A DNA stretch of 64,000 bases. Source: Blastobasis lacticolella. Lineage: Eukaryota; Arthropoda; Insecta; Lepidoptera; Blastobasidae. Of this stretch, positions 9,879-22,776 are shown one piece after another (the stretch's first letter is position 1; the number at the start of each line of letters is the position of its first letter). The notes beneath the pieces are model-generated. The model was not told the origin of the DNA. It did no database searches and worked only from the letters and a program-made list of their open reading frames with translations. Both the position numbers and the translations under genes were made by a program. Where the stretch lies: the NCBI GenBank assembly GCA_905147135.1, contig LR990050.1, positions 13,080,001 through 13,144,000 of the forward strand, in the 5' to 3' direction.

Positions 9879-9884
9879 AATAAA
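9879..9884 (+). terminator. Polyadenylation signal of the sugar transporter gene
   Basis: AATAAA 92 bases after the stop codon, in an AT-rich context. A second AATAAA lies at 10046-10051. Either could set the transcript end. Confidence 0.5.
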
Positions 9885-10778
9885 TTTGCGTATATGAATT
9901 AAATAGTAATCTATATGAGTGTTATGAATGAGGAAAATTGTGAGCATTGTTTACTGATATCATCATTATTTAATTTTTTTATCTATAATTATTTTATAAT
10001 TTATGAGCATTATTAAATGAAGAATGTCTTCATACGCATTTAACGAATAAATTATTAACTATCGTCGCATTTCATCAAAGACTAAATATGTAAACCTACT
10101 GACAATGTAATAGTTATTTAATCATTTGATTTACTTAACCTAATAACATTATTAATGTATAGTCTGATTATTATTATAGGTATCTAGCTACTTTGTGAGT
10201 TACTTTGAGTACAATTTTAATATAGGTACTTAGCACAATATGGCCACTTTAATGTTGTTAAAATATAATGACACCGTATTACTTAGGTATTTAAATAATG
10301 TTGAGCAGTTTGATAGAGTTAAATTAATGTCAAAGAAAAAATAATTTATAAAGTTTTGACATGGAAAATTGAAATGGAATCTTCTCACTTATAATTAGGT
10401 ACACTTTCACATAAGTATTTACGGGTAATCAATGAACATAACAGTTCTGCAATGAACAGTACGTCGGTGAGAGTGCACGCATACTCAATGCTGTCCCTGT
10501 CTTGAATAGAAGTAGTTTGTAGGGATAATAAGCACCACACACGTGTATAAGATAAGTATAAAGTATGTCATCATCTGTACAGTGACCTCGATTTGATGGC
10601 AGTGATAATACGAACAATCAAAGTGCGCACGTGTACATAAGTACACGAACACACACGAGTTACATAAGTAATGTAAAATCTTTCTAAAACTTTGACGAAG
10701 TCTACCTACATATTATACCACATTCCGATACAAAGATTAGGAATTAAAGTTAAGGAACACTGCAAGAACTATACGGAT

Positions 10779-11040
10779 TCATCTTCAGCTCCCGCGCACG
10801 AGGGTCCGGGCTCTGCCTTGACCATCATCCAGCATTTGGCAGATTGATCAGTATGGATTATTGTTACACATTCAGTCGCCTGATTACACATGAGTCGGTT
10901 TCATCACGATGTTTTCCCTCACAGTAAGAGCATCAAATGTTCCACTAATGTAAATAACTCATAACAGAGTCATTGGTAAACGGCGGCACTAGTACACAGC
11001 GGAACCCGGTACCTCTCGCCTAACCACTAGGCTACCAAGG
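10779..11040 (-). mobile_element. tRNA-derived SINE, copy 2
   Basis: Family landmarks present but diverged: CGCGCACGAGGGTCCGGG, CCTTGACCATCATCCAGC, TTTCATCACGATGTTTTCCC and, at the right, a damaged tRNA head (CCTCTCGCCTAACCACTAGG). Part of the middle and part of the tRNA head are deleted. Confidence 0.75.
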
Positions 11041-11765
11041 TTTTTTAAGCCACACGTCCGAGAGTTACTGTACCACAGACATATACACAAATATAGGTAC
11101 ACTTCACAATTTAAATATAACTTTTTACATCGGCGAGACGGGTTACATTATTATAATTGATTGTACATCGCTTGTTTTTAGCCCATCACTACCAAAATTA
11201 TTTATTAACATTTAATTACTTAAAGGAACTATTAATAAAAACTCATTTAGTTATTATATAGTTAAGCCATTTAGTTTAGTTTAAATCAATTTCGCATTTA
11301 AATAACGTTGTTGATAAATATTAATTATTCACAGTTGACTTATGTAACACGTCTGATACCGTATGAATTTAGTTTAAGCTTTAGTTCTAATTCAGTATTT
11401 ACTTAAAATAAAAAGAAAAGCAATAAAATATACTGATGTTATGTCCTTATTTTTTGTTGTATTATTTATAACATATCAATCTACTGTTACCAAAAGATTA
11501 GACAAAATTACGTTACCTGACAATCTACCTACATAAAACTATGAATATATCTACATAATTACCTAGCCAAATCAATAGTTTGAATTGAAAATTGACCTGC
11601 CTATAGCATCACATTAAAGTTAATATGATTAAGGGAAATTGTGATATGAAATTTTGAAATGAAAAAATGAAAATTTGAGTTACGAGCACTTTATCTATTC
11701 GTGCTGTTAAGCAACAATTCGTTGGTATGTTCCGGTTTGAAGGATAAGGCATGACAGCAGGCAAG

Positions 11766-11859
11766 CGGTTAGTATTCAACTAATGTACATATCTCAGAAA
11801 AGAGTTAATGGTACATGGCCGCAGTGGGATTTGTACCCGGTACCTTGAGCTTACAAGTT
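11766..11859 (-). mobile_element. tRNA-derived SINE fragment, copy 3
   Basis: Only the head-proximal part remains: AGTATTCAACTAATGTACAT, GTACATGGCCGCAGTGGGAT and a degraded B box. The 3' body is missing. Confidence 0.65.
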
Positions 11860-13780
11860 ACCTTAACTTACCGTACCCACAAAATAATTTTGTGAGTACG
11901 AAAATTCTAATTATTAGTATGTAAATTGGAACTCTGTGATACTACCGGTCGCCACAGCCATCACATGACATACGGCACAAAGTCTGACCCATTTCTAGGA
12001 AACCATTACAGTTGTCTTCAGTAGTAGCTGAGTAAAAACAACAGGCCCATTTCACGCACCGTTAGGCGCGCAAGTGGCACGCGTCCAATACACGAACACC
12101 TTCCTGTGTGACACGTGACTGGATTCGCCAGCTAGCACATGCGTGGACTTTTTCCTAAGGCACAAGTAGTTCCCACGGGTGACTGCGGGGTGTTTTTTTT
12201 TGCCAAAGCAAAAAGCCGAGAGGAAAACATCTGGGATGCGGAGTATGAGTATTTTTGGACACCGAAATGTGTTTATGAAGTGAAGTGTGAGGAAGTAAGG
12301 CTTTCAGAGACAAAGTAAACATTGGAAGTGGATCTAGGAACAATAACTTTTTTGTTATAGCGGCACTTCTCGATTGTCTGCCATAAAGGTTGTAATGAGT
12401 GTCCCAGATTGAATTTTATGGTTTTTGTGTTATTATTGTGAATATAACAGCTTAGTCCATTCCGCGCTAACATGCGTTGCGATTCTGCATCTTCGTTGCA
12501 GACATAAAAACCTAAAATATAATGTCCTACCACCCACCACTACTGACACATTATACATATAATAGGTCAGTATTATTATTTTAGGTGGGACTTACACGCG
12601 TCATACCTTTTCGATTTGTTTTCCAGACGTTTCGGTCGGGTTACACCCACGTGTAGTTTAAAACAAACACTAGGCCAGTTGTTAAAATTTTGTCATTAAT
12701 GTAAGTAAGCATCAACTTCACAGAAGCTCCCGATGCAGTCACGGAATATTCAACAATTAAAAGATCAACGAACGGTGCAATTCAATACACCAATCAAGAC
12801 GGCACCGAAATATGGGCCGAATCTATTAGCATGCGGCATGCTGCACATCGATAAACGAAAAAAAAAAAATAGGCCAATAGTAATAATTGTTTGGCCTCAT
12901 TATACGGTTTCCTACGGTCCCTGTGATTACCTTTATTTCCATGTCAAGTGTTTCCTGCATTTCTATCTCGTGACTGGGTATCGTAATGTCCTAGTTACGT
13001 GGTGGAACGAATATATTAATATTTTAAAATATGCCACGTGGCCGAACGGAAACTAAGGGAGGCACACGTGCTACCAATTAAAATAAAAAGTGAAAAAAAA
13101 TACGTTGTTGGCGGACGAACGCGCCCTTTTATAAAGTGGGCGGAGGAGCCACCGAAATGATAGAATAAGGAAATAGGTGAGCGCTGGAGATCAACGCGTC
13201 AATGAAATAATGAAAGTGATCGAGGGTGAATTTAGGAGTTTCACTTTTATCCATTGTGTGAAGGACCGCCTTTATCTAAAACTTAAACGTTACATACAGA
13301 GAACATAATTACTTACATATTAAAAACCACTCCAATAAAAACCTTTATCTAAATTACTTAACGCATTGCATTGCATCCTTCCTTATTGCATTGTGCTCGT
13401 GGTTTATGTTGTCATATTCTTTAATCTCTTGTACGCTCAAGTAAAAATGTGTATCTTAATACTTGGTTTATCCAAACACCAGATGAATTATAGCACCGCT
13501 AGGTTAACTAAGACGCGTAATAAAATTAAAAGCATCAAATTCTTTTTTATCATAGAGGGTGGCAAACAAGCAAGAAGGGCCTCTAGTCCGCTTTACTAAT
13601 GGATCGATTGAATTTTAGTTGGATCGCAACCGTTTTCACGTTCATTTGTTCAGTATCTTGGTAGGTAGATTTTAGAAGGCAACACCAAGGTGAGCGTCGC
13701 TTTAATTCCAACTCAATTCTACTTATCTACAAGATTTTGCAAAATACAAAATTTGTTTCGAGTTCTAATCTACTTGTAAT

Positions 13781-13840
13781 CGAATAGCACTCGAATGGTG
13801 AGATAACTGTTTAGTTATCTCACCATTTGAGTGCTATTCG
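13781..13840 (+). repeat. 60-base near-perfect hairpin (28-bp arms, 4-base loop)
   Basis: The left arm (13781-13808, starting CGAATAGCACTC) and right arm (13813-13840, ending GAGTGCTATTCG) are reverse complements at 27 of 28 positions. The one difference would form a G-U pair in RNA. The loop is GTTT. Neighbouring sequence is not symmetrical, so the repeat is sharply bounded. Confidence 0.9.
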
Positions 13841-16800
13841 TATGTTTATAGCGGATTTGGACACCGCCCAAGGACATTCGCAATATTAAGGGTGGCCTGA
13901 AAGAAGCCTGTTTTCTTTTGCAATAGTACCCACGACCTTCAGAATAGCTTGTACGGGTACAACTGATGACGTAGATGAGTTATTTTTTAATACACCTACT
14001 TACTCCTATTTGTTGAAGAGTTATTCCTTAAAGTACGAGTAGTATAAAATTCTTATACAAATACTAAACTGTTAACCATTATCAAAGTTTACACTTACTC
14101 AGTTTATATAAACTTTACTTTTATTTATTGAATTTGGTATGTAAATAGTTTGGTCAGAAGCAATTTAATACCCAGTTGTGCCAAGGTTAACAACCGCCTA
14201 GAAGTTAATTATTTATTGCGAATAATCAGGCGAGTCGAGAACAATAACGTAATCATTACATAACTTAAATTTAAAAAGGTTTAAAACATGAGCAGTTCGA
14301 ATGGGTGTTGTTAATAAGCATCAATGTTCTGTGTTCCAGTTTGAGGGATAAAACAGACAGTGTATCGTGCAAAAGGCATACCATAAGCTTATTGTCGTCA
14401 TTTATGCACATCGGCTAGTTTCGTTTTTTTTAATAAATAGACTAGCCAGGCAAATTGACCGCCATCGCACCTGGTGTTAAGTGACGATGTGGCCAATGAT
14501 AGAGCATGCTTGTCTAGGAATAGCCTGTCCACTCTAACCTAGAAGTCTAGATTATAATGATCAGTTAACACATTCGCAGGAATCGCGTTCAATTCCTTAG
14601 CCATTATAAAGGTTGAACTAAAGCGGCTCGTGCGGATAGCTGGAAGATCCACAACATAAGGATGAAGCGCGGATCGCGTGTCCCGATGGCGGAAAGGGGT
14701 TTCTTGCTCACTCTACGATGATGAACAAGGCATTATGCGTTATAAAATACAATTACAATGTACGAACAGTACAGATTTTTGTGAAATTGCATTTATAAGT
14801 TGACCAAAAATCTAATTGTGGTTCCCCGGATGAAGTCGATGGCAATAGCTAGCGTGGAATAAGGCATGTTGATGCATGTAAAAATTACATGGTATTGATA
14901 ACCCTGCACATACAATGCTCTTTCTACTTTGGCCTGGAATTATTATCAGTATTACCATACCAGCCATATATCTAGCTATAATATCTTGATTTAACAAGTG
15001 ATTTCTTATCATTATTATCTAGTTAATACCATTAGGTACAGAGATGAGAATCTATAATAGTACTTACCTATATAATATTAAAAATCTTTGTACTGTTTTA
15101 TTTTGGTAATAATCATTAAAAAAAAAGAATAATATTAGTAGCTATGAGCAAATATGGCGTCAATATGGAGCTTCAAGGCTCCGTGAACAGTAATGTAATC
15201 CACTTCCCGCCAAAAAGGAACCACGTGAAAGTGTGTTCTATTTTTGAATAATTGGAATAGGGGTGCATATGGATGTGGTTTCTCGTTGTAACGCAAAAAC
15301 TACAGAAAATTAAACTTGAGCGGTTTTATTTTGTGTATCTATGAACCATTTTAAGGAGAAATGTTGGGATGTAGGCAAGTAATTACAAGTAACTACGCAT
15401 TTTGTGAAAAAGGATTGATACTCAAATTAAAATATTGTGAAAATATAAACTCTATTAGACCATAGGGTTGTACCCATTTCATTACTTTCTGATAAAATAC
15501 GCCTTTAATTTACAAGATAAATTTGTTTAATAAACCTGTTGCAGGTGGCGTTACTGGTTAGGGTGGCCCATGGTCTTATCATTATGATGGCCACTCAATA
15601 AGATCGTTATTCGATGCTACAGGTTAGACCGTTTCAATATTTAGTTCCCATGAAGACAAGCGCTGTTGTCTCTAGCCTGTCTAAAGTCCTAGCTAATATT
15701 TGTAGTTCCGCTGGAAATCACGGAATTTAAAAAGCCGAAACGGGGTCTATCATGTCGAAATAACTGCCAATTTCATTTAAAATTCAAATTATGAACGGAA
15801 TTATGCGTCCAACCGTCCGATGTAGCTACAGATATCAAGAATGACGGTCAGAAAGGAGCCCTTTGAAACGATCTCCAAATATTAGTACGTAAGTACCCAA
15901 GCAACGTTGATAATCATGATTTATATTAGATTAGTATGTTATCTTGTTCTTTCAGATGCCTGTAATTATGAACTAATAAAATATTACATCACAGTAAATT
16001 ATGTACAAAAATATAGATAATCTGAAATAATCAGCTGTAATTTTTAGGACCAAGCTTAAGAAGTACCTACTTACTTTACAAGTGTCGATGTTAGAGGTAA
16101 TCATCAACAATAATAGGAAGCCACATTAATCACGAGTAGATAGGTATATAGGTATATAGTACTATGTTGTTTCTGTGCGTAAATCTCCTGGTATATACAT
16201 TGGACCTTGGTGGGGTAACATGTCTATTTGTAGTAATATACCCAGGCTATATCCTTCGTAATGGGGCCAATGGGAATATAATTTATGACGGCCCATTGCC
16301 CCCATAATGGGGACAGTTACGACGGGGACAACCGGGAATATAATGTATCGCGCGGTACTTTTGGTCACGAAGAAATAATAGGATCCCACAGGATTAAAAG
16401 ATTTTCGAAAACCGGACACACCGGGGCACTTAATATTCGCAAGTAGGCATGTCATTATAGGTATTTATTTCGGTTACTATCCGCGCGAGATTTTATGAAA
16501 GATACCGTATCATGTTTATCGAGGAAGTGTAGGTATATTTTTACTTTGATTGCCGATCTAACCGAAGATTTGCGATGACAACTTGTTTATGACAGAAATT
16601 GAACAGGATTTGCGATAGTTTCTAGGTGTATGTATACATACAAGTTGATTCATCGCGGGAGAGTAAACACTTGACGCTGTAAATAGTTCTACTTCCTCTA
16701 CTCACGGATGGAGTGTAAGCCATCTGATGATATTATTATCATGATCATCACGGCTCAATCCTCATTTGGCGAGGCAACTCAGTTTATTGAAAAGTCAATT

Positions 16801-19800
16801 TAGAAGAACATCAGGTTCGTCTACTTCTCTTTCTCCACTTTCTTCGGCATCCTGGTCTGATGTATTAGATGTAAATGGTCGATAGATAATTTATACTGAT
16901 TCTATTTTGCTATTAAGTACTATTTGTTTTCCGAAGAAAATAAAATAAAATAAATGAATAAATATCAGTACAGGCAGGCATATCAGTCTTGGACTCATCC
17001 AAGTACAGTTGTGGTTCTGAAAATATTATTTTCTGGTCATACGTACTTAAATAACAATATTGGGTACAAAATTGGTACTTGGGTTGGGCTTGAATTAAAC
17101 GCAATTAATTACAAATGCATTAGCTAAGTTATTTTAGATAGGCTTAAGTCTGAAATCATTGTTTATTTTTTGTCATCTGATTATCATAACAAAAATTTAC
17201 ACAAATCCACAATTACTCATATCTCCAGACTTTAACTACAGCAATATAGCTTGTTATCTTTATAGACATCTGATTTACTTATTGACAGAATGACTGAATC
17301 TAGCCTGTACCACTTTTAACTACATTACTTTAGACATAATTATTTTATGACTCTCATACATTTGTTTGTATGGCATTACACGCTTTCTGAACACACGCGC
17401 CATGTGTTTACGTTCTGCGTCGATTCCAATCGAATTGGAACCAATTACCAGTCAAACAAAAGCATATGCCACCGTGACTCGAGGTTTTTGCGTGTTCTGC
17501 GTTTAATTTGTAGTTTGGTGATCTTGGCAGCCAGATGGTGAGCGCGGACGCCGTATGGCGCTCCACTCTCGCACAGGATTTCAGCGCAATTTGAACTCCA
17601 CATCGCGGTAGACAACGCAACCAACTGCCCTCTAGACACTTCTACGTTATCACGATAAAGAAATATTTACGATAACCACCAACAAAGGCAGAAGGTGGAT
17701 GACACATTATTTATTCTACGTCCCAGGTTAAGGCGTAACGCTACCTACCCAGCATTACATTCGGAGATTATTGGGCATAAAACACGTCGTCCTAATCTTC
17801 GAACACGTGGATAGGACTGCGCAAACTGTTGAAAAAGTGCTTATTCAGTTTTGTTCGTTAGCTCGGGATCTCCCTAAAGGCAAGGCCCGTTTTTTGCCCG
17901 TTCCCATGAACCCTGTGACAATGGCGTCGACCTCGCTGAAAGACTCCGCCGAAGATCCACGCAAGAATAAATATTGGACGACAATAGGGTAGCTTCTTTG
18001 ACTTTACCTTGACACGGACGGCGTCCAACTAGTTTTGATAGTTTTCGGCGACGTCTTGTCGATAAATCGTAAGTAGGTACGTTAGAAGTCTAATGAATCG
18101 TTAAAGACTAAGAAGAAATAAAATTTACTTTTACCCACATAAAGTCGTTAAGGTTATCAAATGCGTTGACTGCTAACTACGAAATAAAGGAAAACCATAT
18201 GGAATGAAATGACTTCATATGAAAAATAAATAAAAAAACTTTGATAAAGCTAGACGTAAACAAATTAAGAGAGCAAGTGATGTAAGTAGGTATAATACTA
18301 GGTATGATAAACAATAACTCATTATGTTTATCTTCATGAAGTCAACGGCATGCTTAGGCATGACTAAATAAACATAATTTAGTTAGGCTTAAACAAAATA
18401 ACGTAACCTTCACCAGGAGGATACGTACAGTGAACGGTAACCATAAATAGGTCGGTGATATTTATTAGCCGCTGGGGGCGAGTGGTTAGTGCGTCAGCCT
18501 TCTACATGTATATGTAACCAGGTAGAAATATCACTAACTACTATCTAATTTGGCTTGAGCGGGTTTTAAGTTGTTATAAATCATACTTCCTGTAAATAAC
18601 TACAAGCACACTCAAATCAAGAGTCACGCCTACCTTATTACATCACGCTCACCATATTTTTAAAGTAGATTTATGTGTCTTTATTTACCTACATGTATTA
18701 ATATTTTGCAATGTTAACCAAGTATAGGTATCCATAATTATATTTATTGCCCCCGTTCTCTCACCTTCTTGGCAAGCATCAAGACTGTGCAGTCGGCGTA
18801 CAACAGCCCAAAACAACAATAGCCCTAGCGGGTAGTAACGGACTTTTCCGTGCGGTACCGCATACACCTAACGATCAAGATTTTGTTCCTTGTGCAGTGA
18901 ACTTGCAGGTTTATTATGCAAACCCCGTCAGCGTTCCCACGCAGATACTAGACTTAATTCTACATATTAGGTGTTTTATAATATATTCATGGCATCCAGT
19001 ACAATTTTTAGATTGTGCTGATCCTAAACTTAGACATAGACATTCGTTGATTTGGCAATTTCTACAATATGAATAAACAAAATGGTGATTGTTTAAATTG
19101 GACGAAGTCTGTAGTTGCGTAGAACAATGTAATAAAAATAAGATTATGATACAGTGCATGATAACAAAATAAAAATTGTTTATACTATCACGGTAATAAT
19201 AGAGATTTTAAAAGTACTCTCTCAAGATACGTAGTAACAAGCCCGAACAATACTTTTTAAAATAAAATAATGTTTTATAGGTTGTCGGGCGATGGCTAAT
19301 AATTAGATTGCAAAAACATAACGAATCTCCTTGTTTGTCTAATTATAATTGATAATTTAAAACTTGTTGCTGTATTTTTCAATAGATTTAAGTTAGTATT
19401 GTAATCATACGGATTTTTTTATATTCATTTATTTCTTGTCAAATTACCTATAGTTTAAGCATTTTACAAATTAATAATTTAAAAAAAGTTAAGTTTATTA
19501 TACGATAATTACATTGACATTTAAAATGTCAGCAACAAGTCAGGAGTAACACGTCATTAATTATGATTATAATGCGAGTTGGTAACAGTTTGATATTTTT
19601 TAGAAAAACTAGCTTCGAGATTTAGAGTTTATCGTATCCTGGAAAGTTACTTATCTGAAAATGATAACAGATTATAGGCCCTATCAACGGAATTAAGAGT
19701 ACGGACATTTGTGTTTCCGTGTTTACAAAATACATGAAATCCTCATCGTATCAGGTAATATATAAAATGAGGTCATTGGTGAACGACCACTGTGTGCTTT

Positions 19801-19834
19801 TCTAATTGCCACATTCATCAAATTGAGATCATTT
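13841..19834. other. Intergenic DNA, no gene recognised
   Basis: AT-rich with scattered interspersed-repeat debris: 14430-14710 resembles dispersed lepidopteran repeat text (GACCGCCATCGCACCTGG, AGTGACGATGTGGCC), and 18468-18505 has a tRNA A-box-like phrase (GGGCGAGTGGTTAGTGCGTC). Open frames at 16162-16455 and 18747-19076 have no domain signal. Confidence 0.5.
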
Positions 19835-19890
19835 AGGGAGGCCAAGGCCAGCAGTGGATTAATATAGGCTGATGATGGAGATAATGATGA
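19835..19890 (+). mobile_element. 3' tail of an RTE-like LINE
   Basis: AGGGAGGCCAAGGCCAGCAG then TGGATTAATATAGGCTGATG and a GATGGAGATAATGATGA end is the typical lepidopteran RTE-type 3' terminus with GATGAT units. Compare 26460-26519. No coding part remains. Confidence 0.5.
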
Positions 19891-19973
19891 GCCCAGTAAT
19901 AATATAATCCTTCATATATCTAGCAAACAGATAGACAACAATTTATTTTGCAATGATCAAAGAAAATACTAAC

Positions 19974-20029
19974 TAATCTCTATTTAAGTATCCTAACATT
20001 TACATAGGTAGATACTTAAATAGAGATTA
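19974..20029 (+). repeat. 56-base hairpin (19-bp perfect arms, 18-base loop)
   Basis: The left arm 19974-19992 (TAATCTCTATTTAAGTATC) is exactly reverse-complementary to 20011-20029. The AT-rich loop is CTAACATTTACATAGGTA. Its size and geometry are like a short microRNA-type precursor or a miniature inverted-repeat remnant. No known microRNA sequence is recognised. Confidence 0.9.
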
Positions 20030-20052
20030 CGAAGGATTCTACTGCCTACATA

Positions 20053-20412
20053 TCATAAAGAGGAAAGATTTTTGATTGCTCGTTGGTTTGTTTGTTTGTG
20101 GGTTTGTAATGGATAAACTCAAAAATTACTTAACCGATTTTAAAAATTATTTTAATTTTTATTAGCGAGTAGCAATATTTTTCCTTCAAATAAATTTGAG
20201 ACCCTAGGAAAAATGCAATAATATAAGCCAATGTGCCAAAATGTGGCATGTTCGTGCATAATTTCAGAACGGTTGCAGCTATTTAACAATTTTTTTTGTT
20301 TGATTTGTAATTTTCAAGATAAGGTTTGTATATTAGTAAATAAGGGTAGGGTAGGTGTAGGGTCTGGTAATGGTAGGACACCACGCGAACGAAGTCGCGC
20401 CGAGCCCACTAG
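20053..20412 (+). mobile_element. Helitron-like non-autonomous element
   Basis: Ends CTAG (20409-20412) before a host T. A hairpin CGCGA, loop ACGAAG, TCGCG (20384-20399) sits nine bases upstream, the same spacing as in the element at 3289-3485 and with a compensated base pair. A TC after A at 20053 is the most likely left end, but this is uncertain. The left part (GATAAACTCAAAAATTAC) is shared with 31365-31440. Confidence 0.55.
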
Positions 20413-22776
20413 TCGGTAATAAATCGCAAGTCATATCAAAGGGTGCATATGACGTATTAAAGGCACGTTCTCTCCCACGTGCATCAAAATCCATAATCTC
20501 TGACATCGCCTGACGAATGGGGCGGAAAATATCTAAATGGAGGTAAAAATAGCGTGCAAGCCGCTTACCCCGTAAAATATGGCGATATTGTGACTTGAGA
20601 AAAAATCCAAGATATCCAGAGAAGGAATTAAAATTCTCGCCCGCCCCGGAAATGTGGGAGCGTGCGGAACGAAGCAAGAAATAATATTTTACCAACTTTG
20701 AAATTGCTTGGATTCTTCAGCTACGCGCTTCCGTATCGGCGCAAAAAGCTGCAACGAAAACTTGATGTTTAAAACGGAAAGTATGGTGTAGTTAAGATAT
20801 TTCAACCTTTATTATTGGTTTACCTAATTCATATAAGTCGAAGCCAAGTTTGAGAAAATTTGTTAAAAACATGGTTTGCTTAAACCTTGAAAGAGAAGGG
20901 GATGAAATAAAGGATTAATTGGTAACCGATATCAGAATCTAGCTTACACTAAAATCATACTACATACTAACGGTATTACACCCTAAAGTACGATTAAATT
21001 ACTCTACATGAACTAGAGCAAAGTCGGGTTGAATCGAAATCAACCCTGATTGTGATGCACAAGATTGGGCATTTTTTACCCCACACTCCCTCAGATCGGG
21101 TGTTTTTTACCCGGCCAAACGGCAGCGCATTATAATCACAATGCCGATATCGTCTTACCGTTAACGGACCCGTTTGGGGGCCGATATCGCCACACTAACC
21201 CATTGTTTGTTAAGCTCAGGTTAGATTCGATGCACGAGCAACCTTTGACTGCCCCATTGGGGCACAGACCTTCTCAAATCACATCTATGTCCTTGATAGC
21301 TTTAATCAAAAATTTATTCAATATAAACAACATAATTTACATAGTCAAAATTAAAAACGTAAAATTACATATCCAATTTTGCACTGGGATTGTATCATAC
21401 TACAAAATAATTATACCTATACAATTAGCGGCCCGCCCCTTTTTCGCATGGGTGTATTCGAGTTTTATCTATTACAATATTCATGTTCATTATATATTAA
21501 AACCTTTCCGAAGAAATTCTCTAAATGAAAATCCGTTGCATGGTGTAGAAGGAGTTCTTGGATGTACAGATAGACAGACGCGGAAAGCGACTTTGCTTGA
21601 CTAAGTAAGGACAATCATCATGTAAGATCATTACAAAAAGTAATTTATGTTTAAAAAAATACCGTTACGGGGCGCCCTGAACTGTTCAACCAGTCTCAAA
21701 TATTAAAGTTTTAGTTTAAATTAATACAAATCAATATCGACGGTTTAATTGTCATATTGAAAGTACTAAACTGCGTTTAACCGAGAGTGGGTATAACTGG
21801 CCCGGGCGGCATTTAGATCAACAAAGAGTTTTAAAGTAGGTCATTTACTGACGAATAATTTGACGAAATTACCATACGCATTTGTCTCAAAGGGTTTCAT
21901 TAAAATTAGGGGAATGTGTCGCTAATGGACTGATTGACAAGGTTCGACATCTCAGGGAATTTATAGGGTTAATATAGATTAGAGCTGTGAATAATAAATT
22001 AGCCATAACGGTAAAGTATTCGTTGTCTATTTTTTTAAATTTAGGTGAATAAAATAAATTAAGCTAAATGTTTTATCTGAAATTATGTACTATTGTTAAA
22101 TAATGCATTAAAATAAAAAGGGCTTTAACAAAAACAAATTTTCTTGATTATACAAAAGTTTAATTACACTAAAATCTAACATCACAAGAATAATTATTAA
22201 CCTTTAGTAAGGCACTTTAAATATTTTTATTAAGCATCGTGTGCCCTCTAGTTTATTTAGTATTTACATAATAATTCAACATACTTCTTATTACATGGAA
22301 TGACCTAGATACCTACAATAATAGTACTAAAGAATTGGAAAAGTTCACTATTACGTAACACTTTATACGCAACGTGGAGCACAAAACAATTTCCGGGCAA
22401 AATAATTGCAAAGGTTTTCATAAACCCATATTATAATTATATATTTCTGCATTTATACATTTTTAAAAATACCTTTTTAAGATTGAACTACTTATATTAT
22501 ACACAAAAACACTTCTGGGTAGTAGTAATGTCGTGTACAAACAGTTATGTGATATAAATTTTTGACATAGTAAGTAATAAATAATGAAGTACCCGTCCAT
22601 AAGGATTGTCCGTTGAAGCGCACCTTGCGCCCGCGCACACGCTGTCTTTGGCATCGACAGCTGTATGTTCTACTAGTTAACTACACTCCTATTACCTATG
22701 TATGCTATAAATAAATATTTAGAATTAGTCTACAACATAAAGTCTTCTATTTATATGCATAGCCATTAAACACTTG
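20413..22776. other. Intergenic DNA and 3' side of ase
   Basis: No gene recognised. A 179-codon open frame at 21065-21604 begins at TTG, has no domain and ends in AT-rich repeat-like DNA, so it is treated as chance. The 3' untranslated region of ase (minus strand) extends left from 22776. TTTATT at 22252-22257 and 22226-22231 are AATAAA signals on the minus strand, about 520-550 bases past the stop. A closer variant (TATAAA) is at 22750-22755. Confidence 0.5.

Larger units (their letters stand above)
9885..13780. other. AT-rich intergenic DNA downstream of the transporter
   Basis: No gene recognised. Holds a second polyadenylation-like signal (10046), SINE copies at 10779-11040 and 11766-11859, and long AT-rich stretches (11100-11650). 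A GC-richer unique patch lies at about 12030-12330. An open frame at 12733-13056 shows no recognisable domain and is treated as chance. Confidence 0.55.

Noticed and set aside
12733..13056. 107-codon open frame starting with ATG
   Set aside because: No domain, low-complexity Lys run, no splice context or neighbours supporting a gene.
18468..18510. tRNA A-box-like phrase GGGCGAGTGGTTAGTGCGTC
   Set aside because: No matching B box or folded arms follow. Too little to call a tRNA or SINE.
21065..21604. 179-codon open frame on the plus strand
   Set aside because: Starts at TTG, has no recognisable domain, and its composition changes along its length from GC-richer to AT-rich repeat-like text. 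Probably chance.
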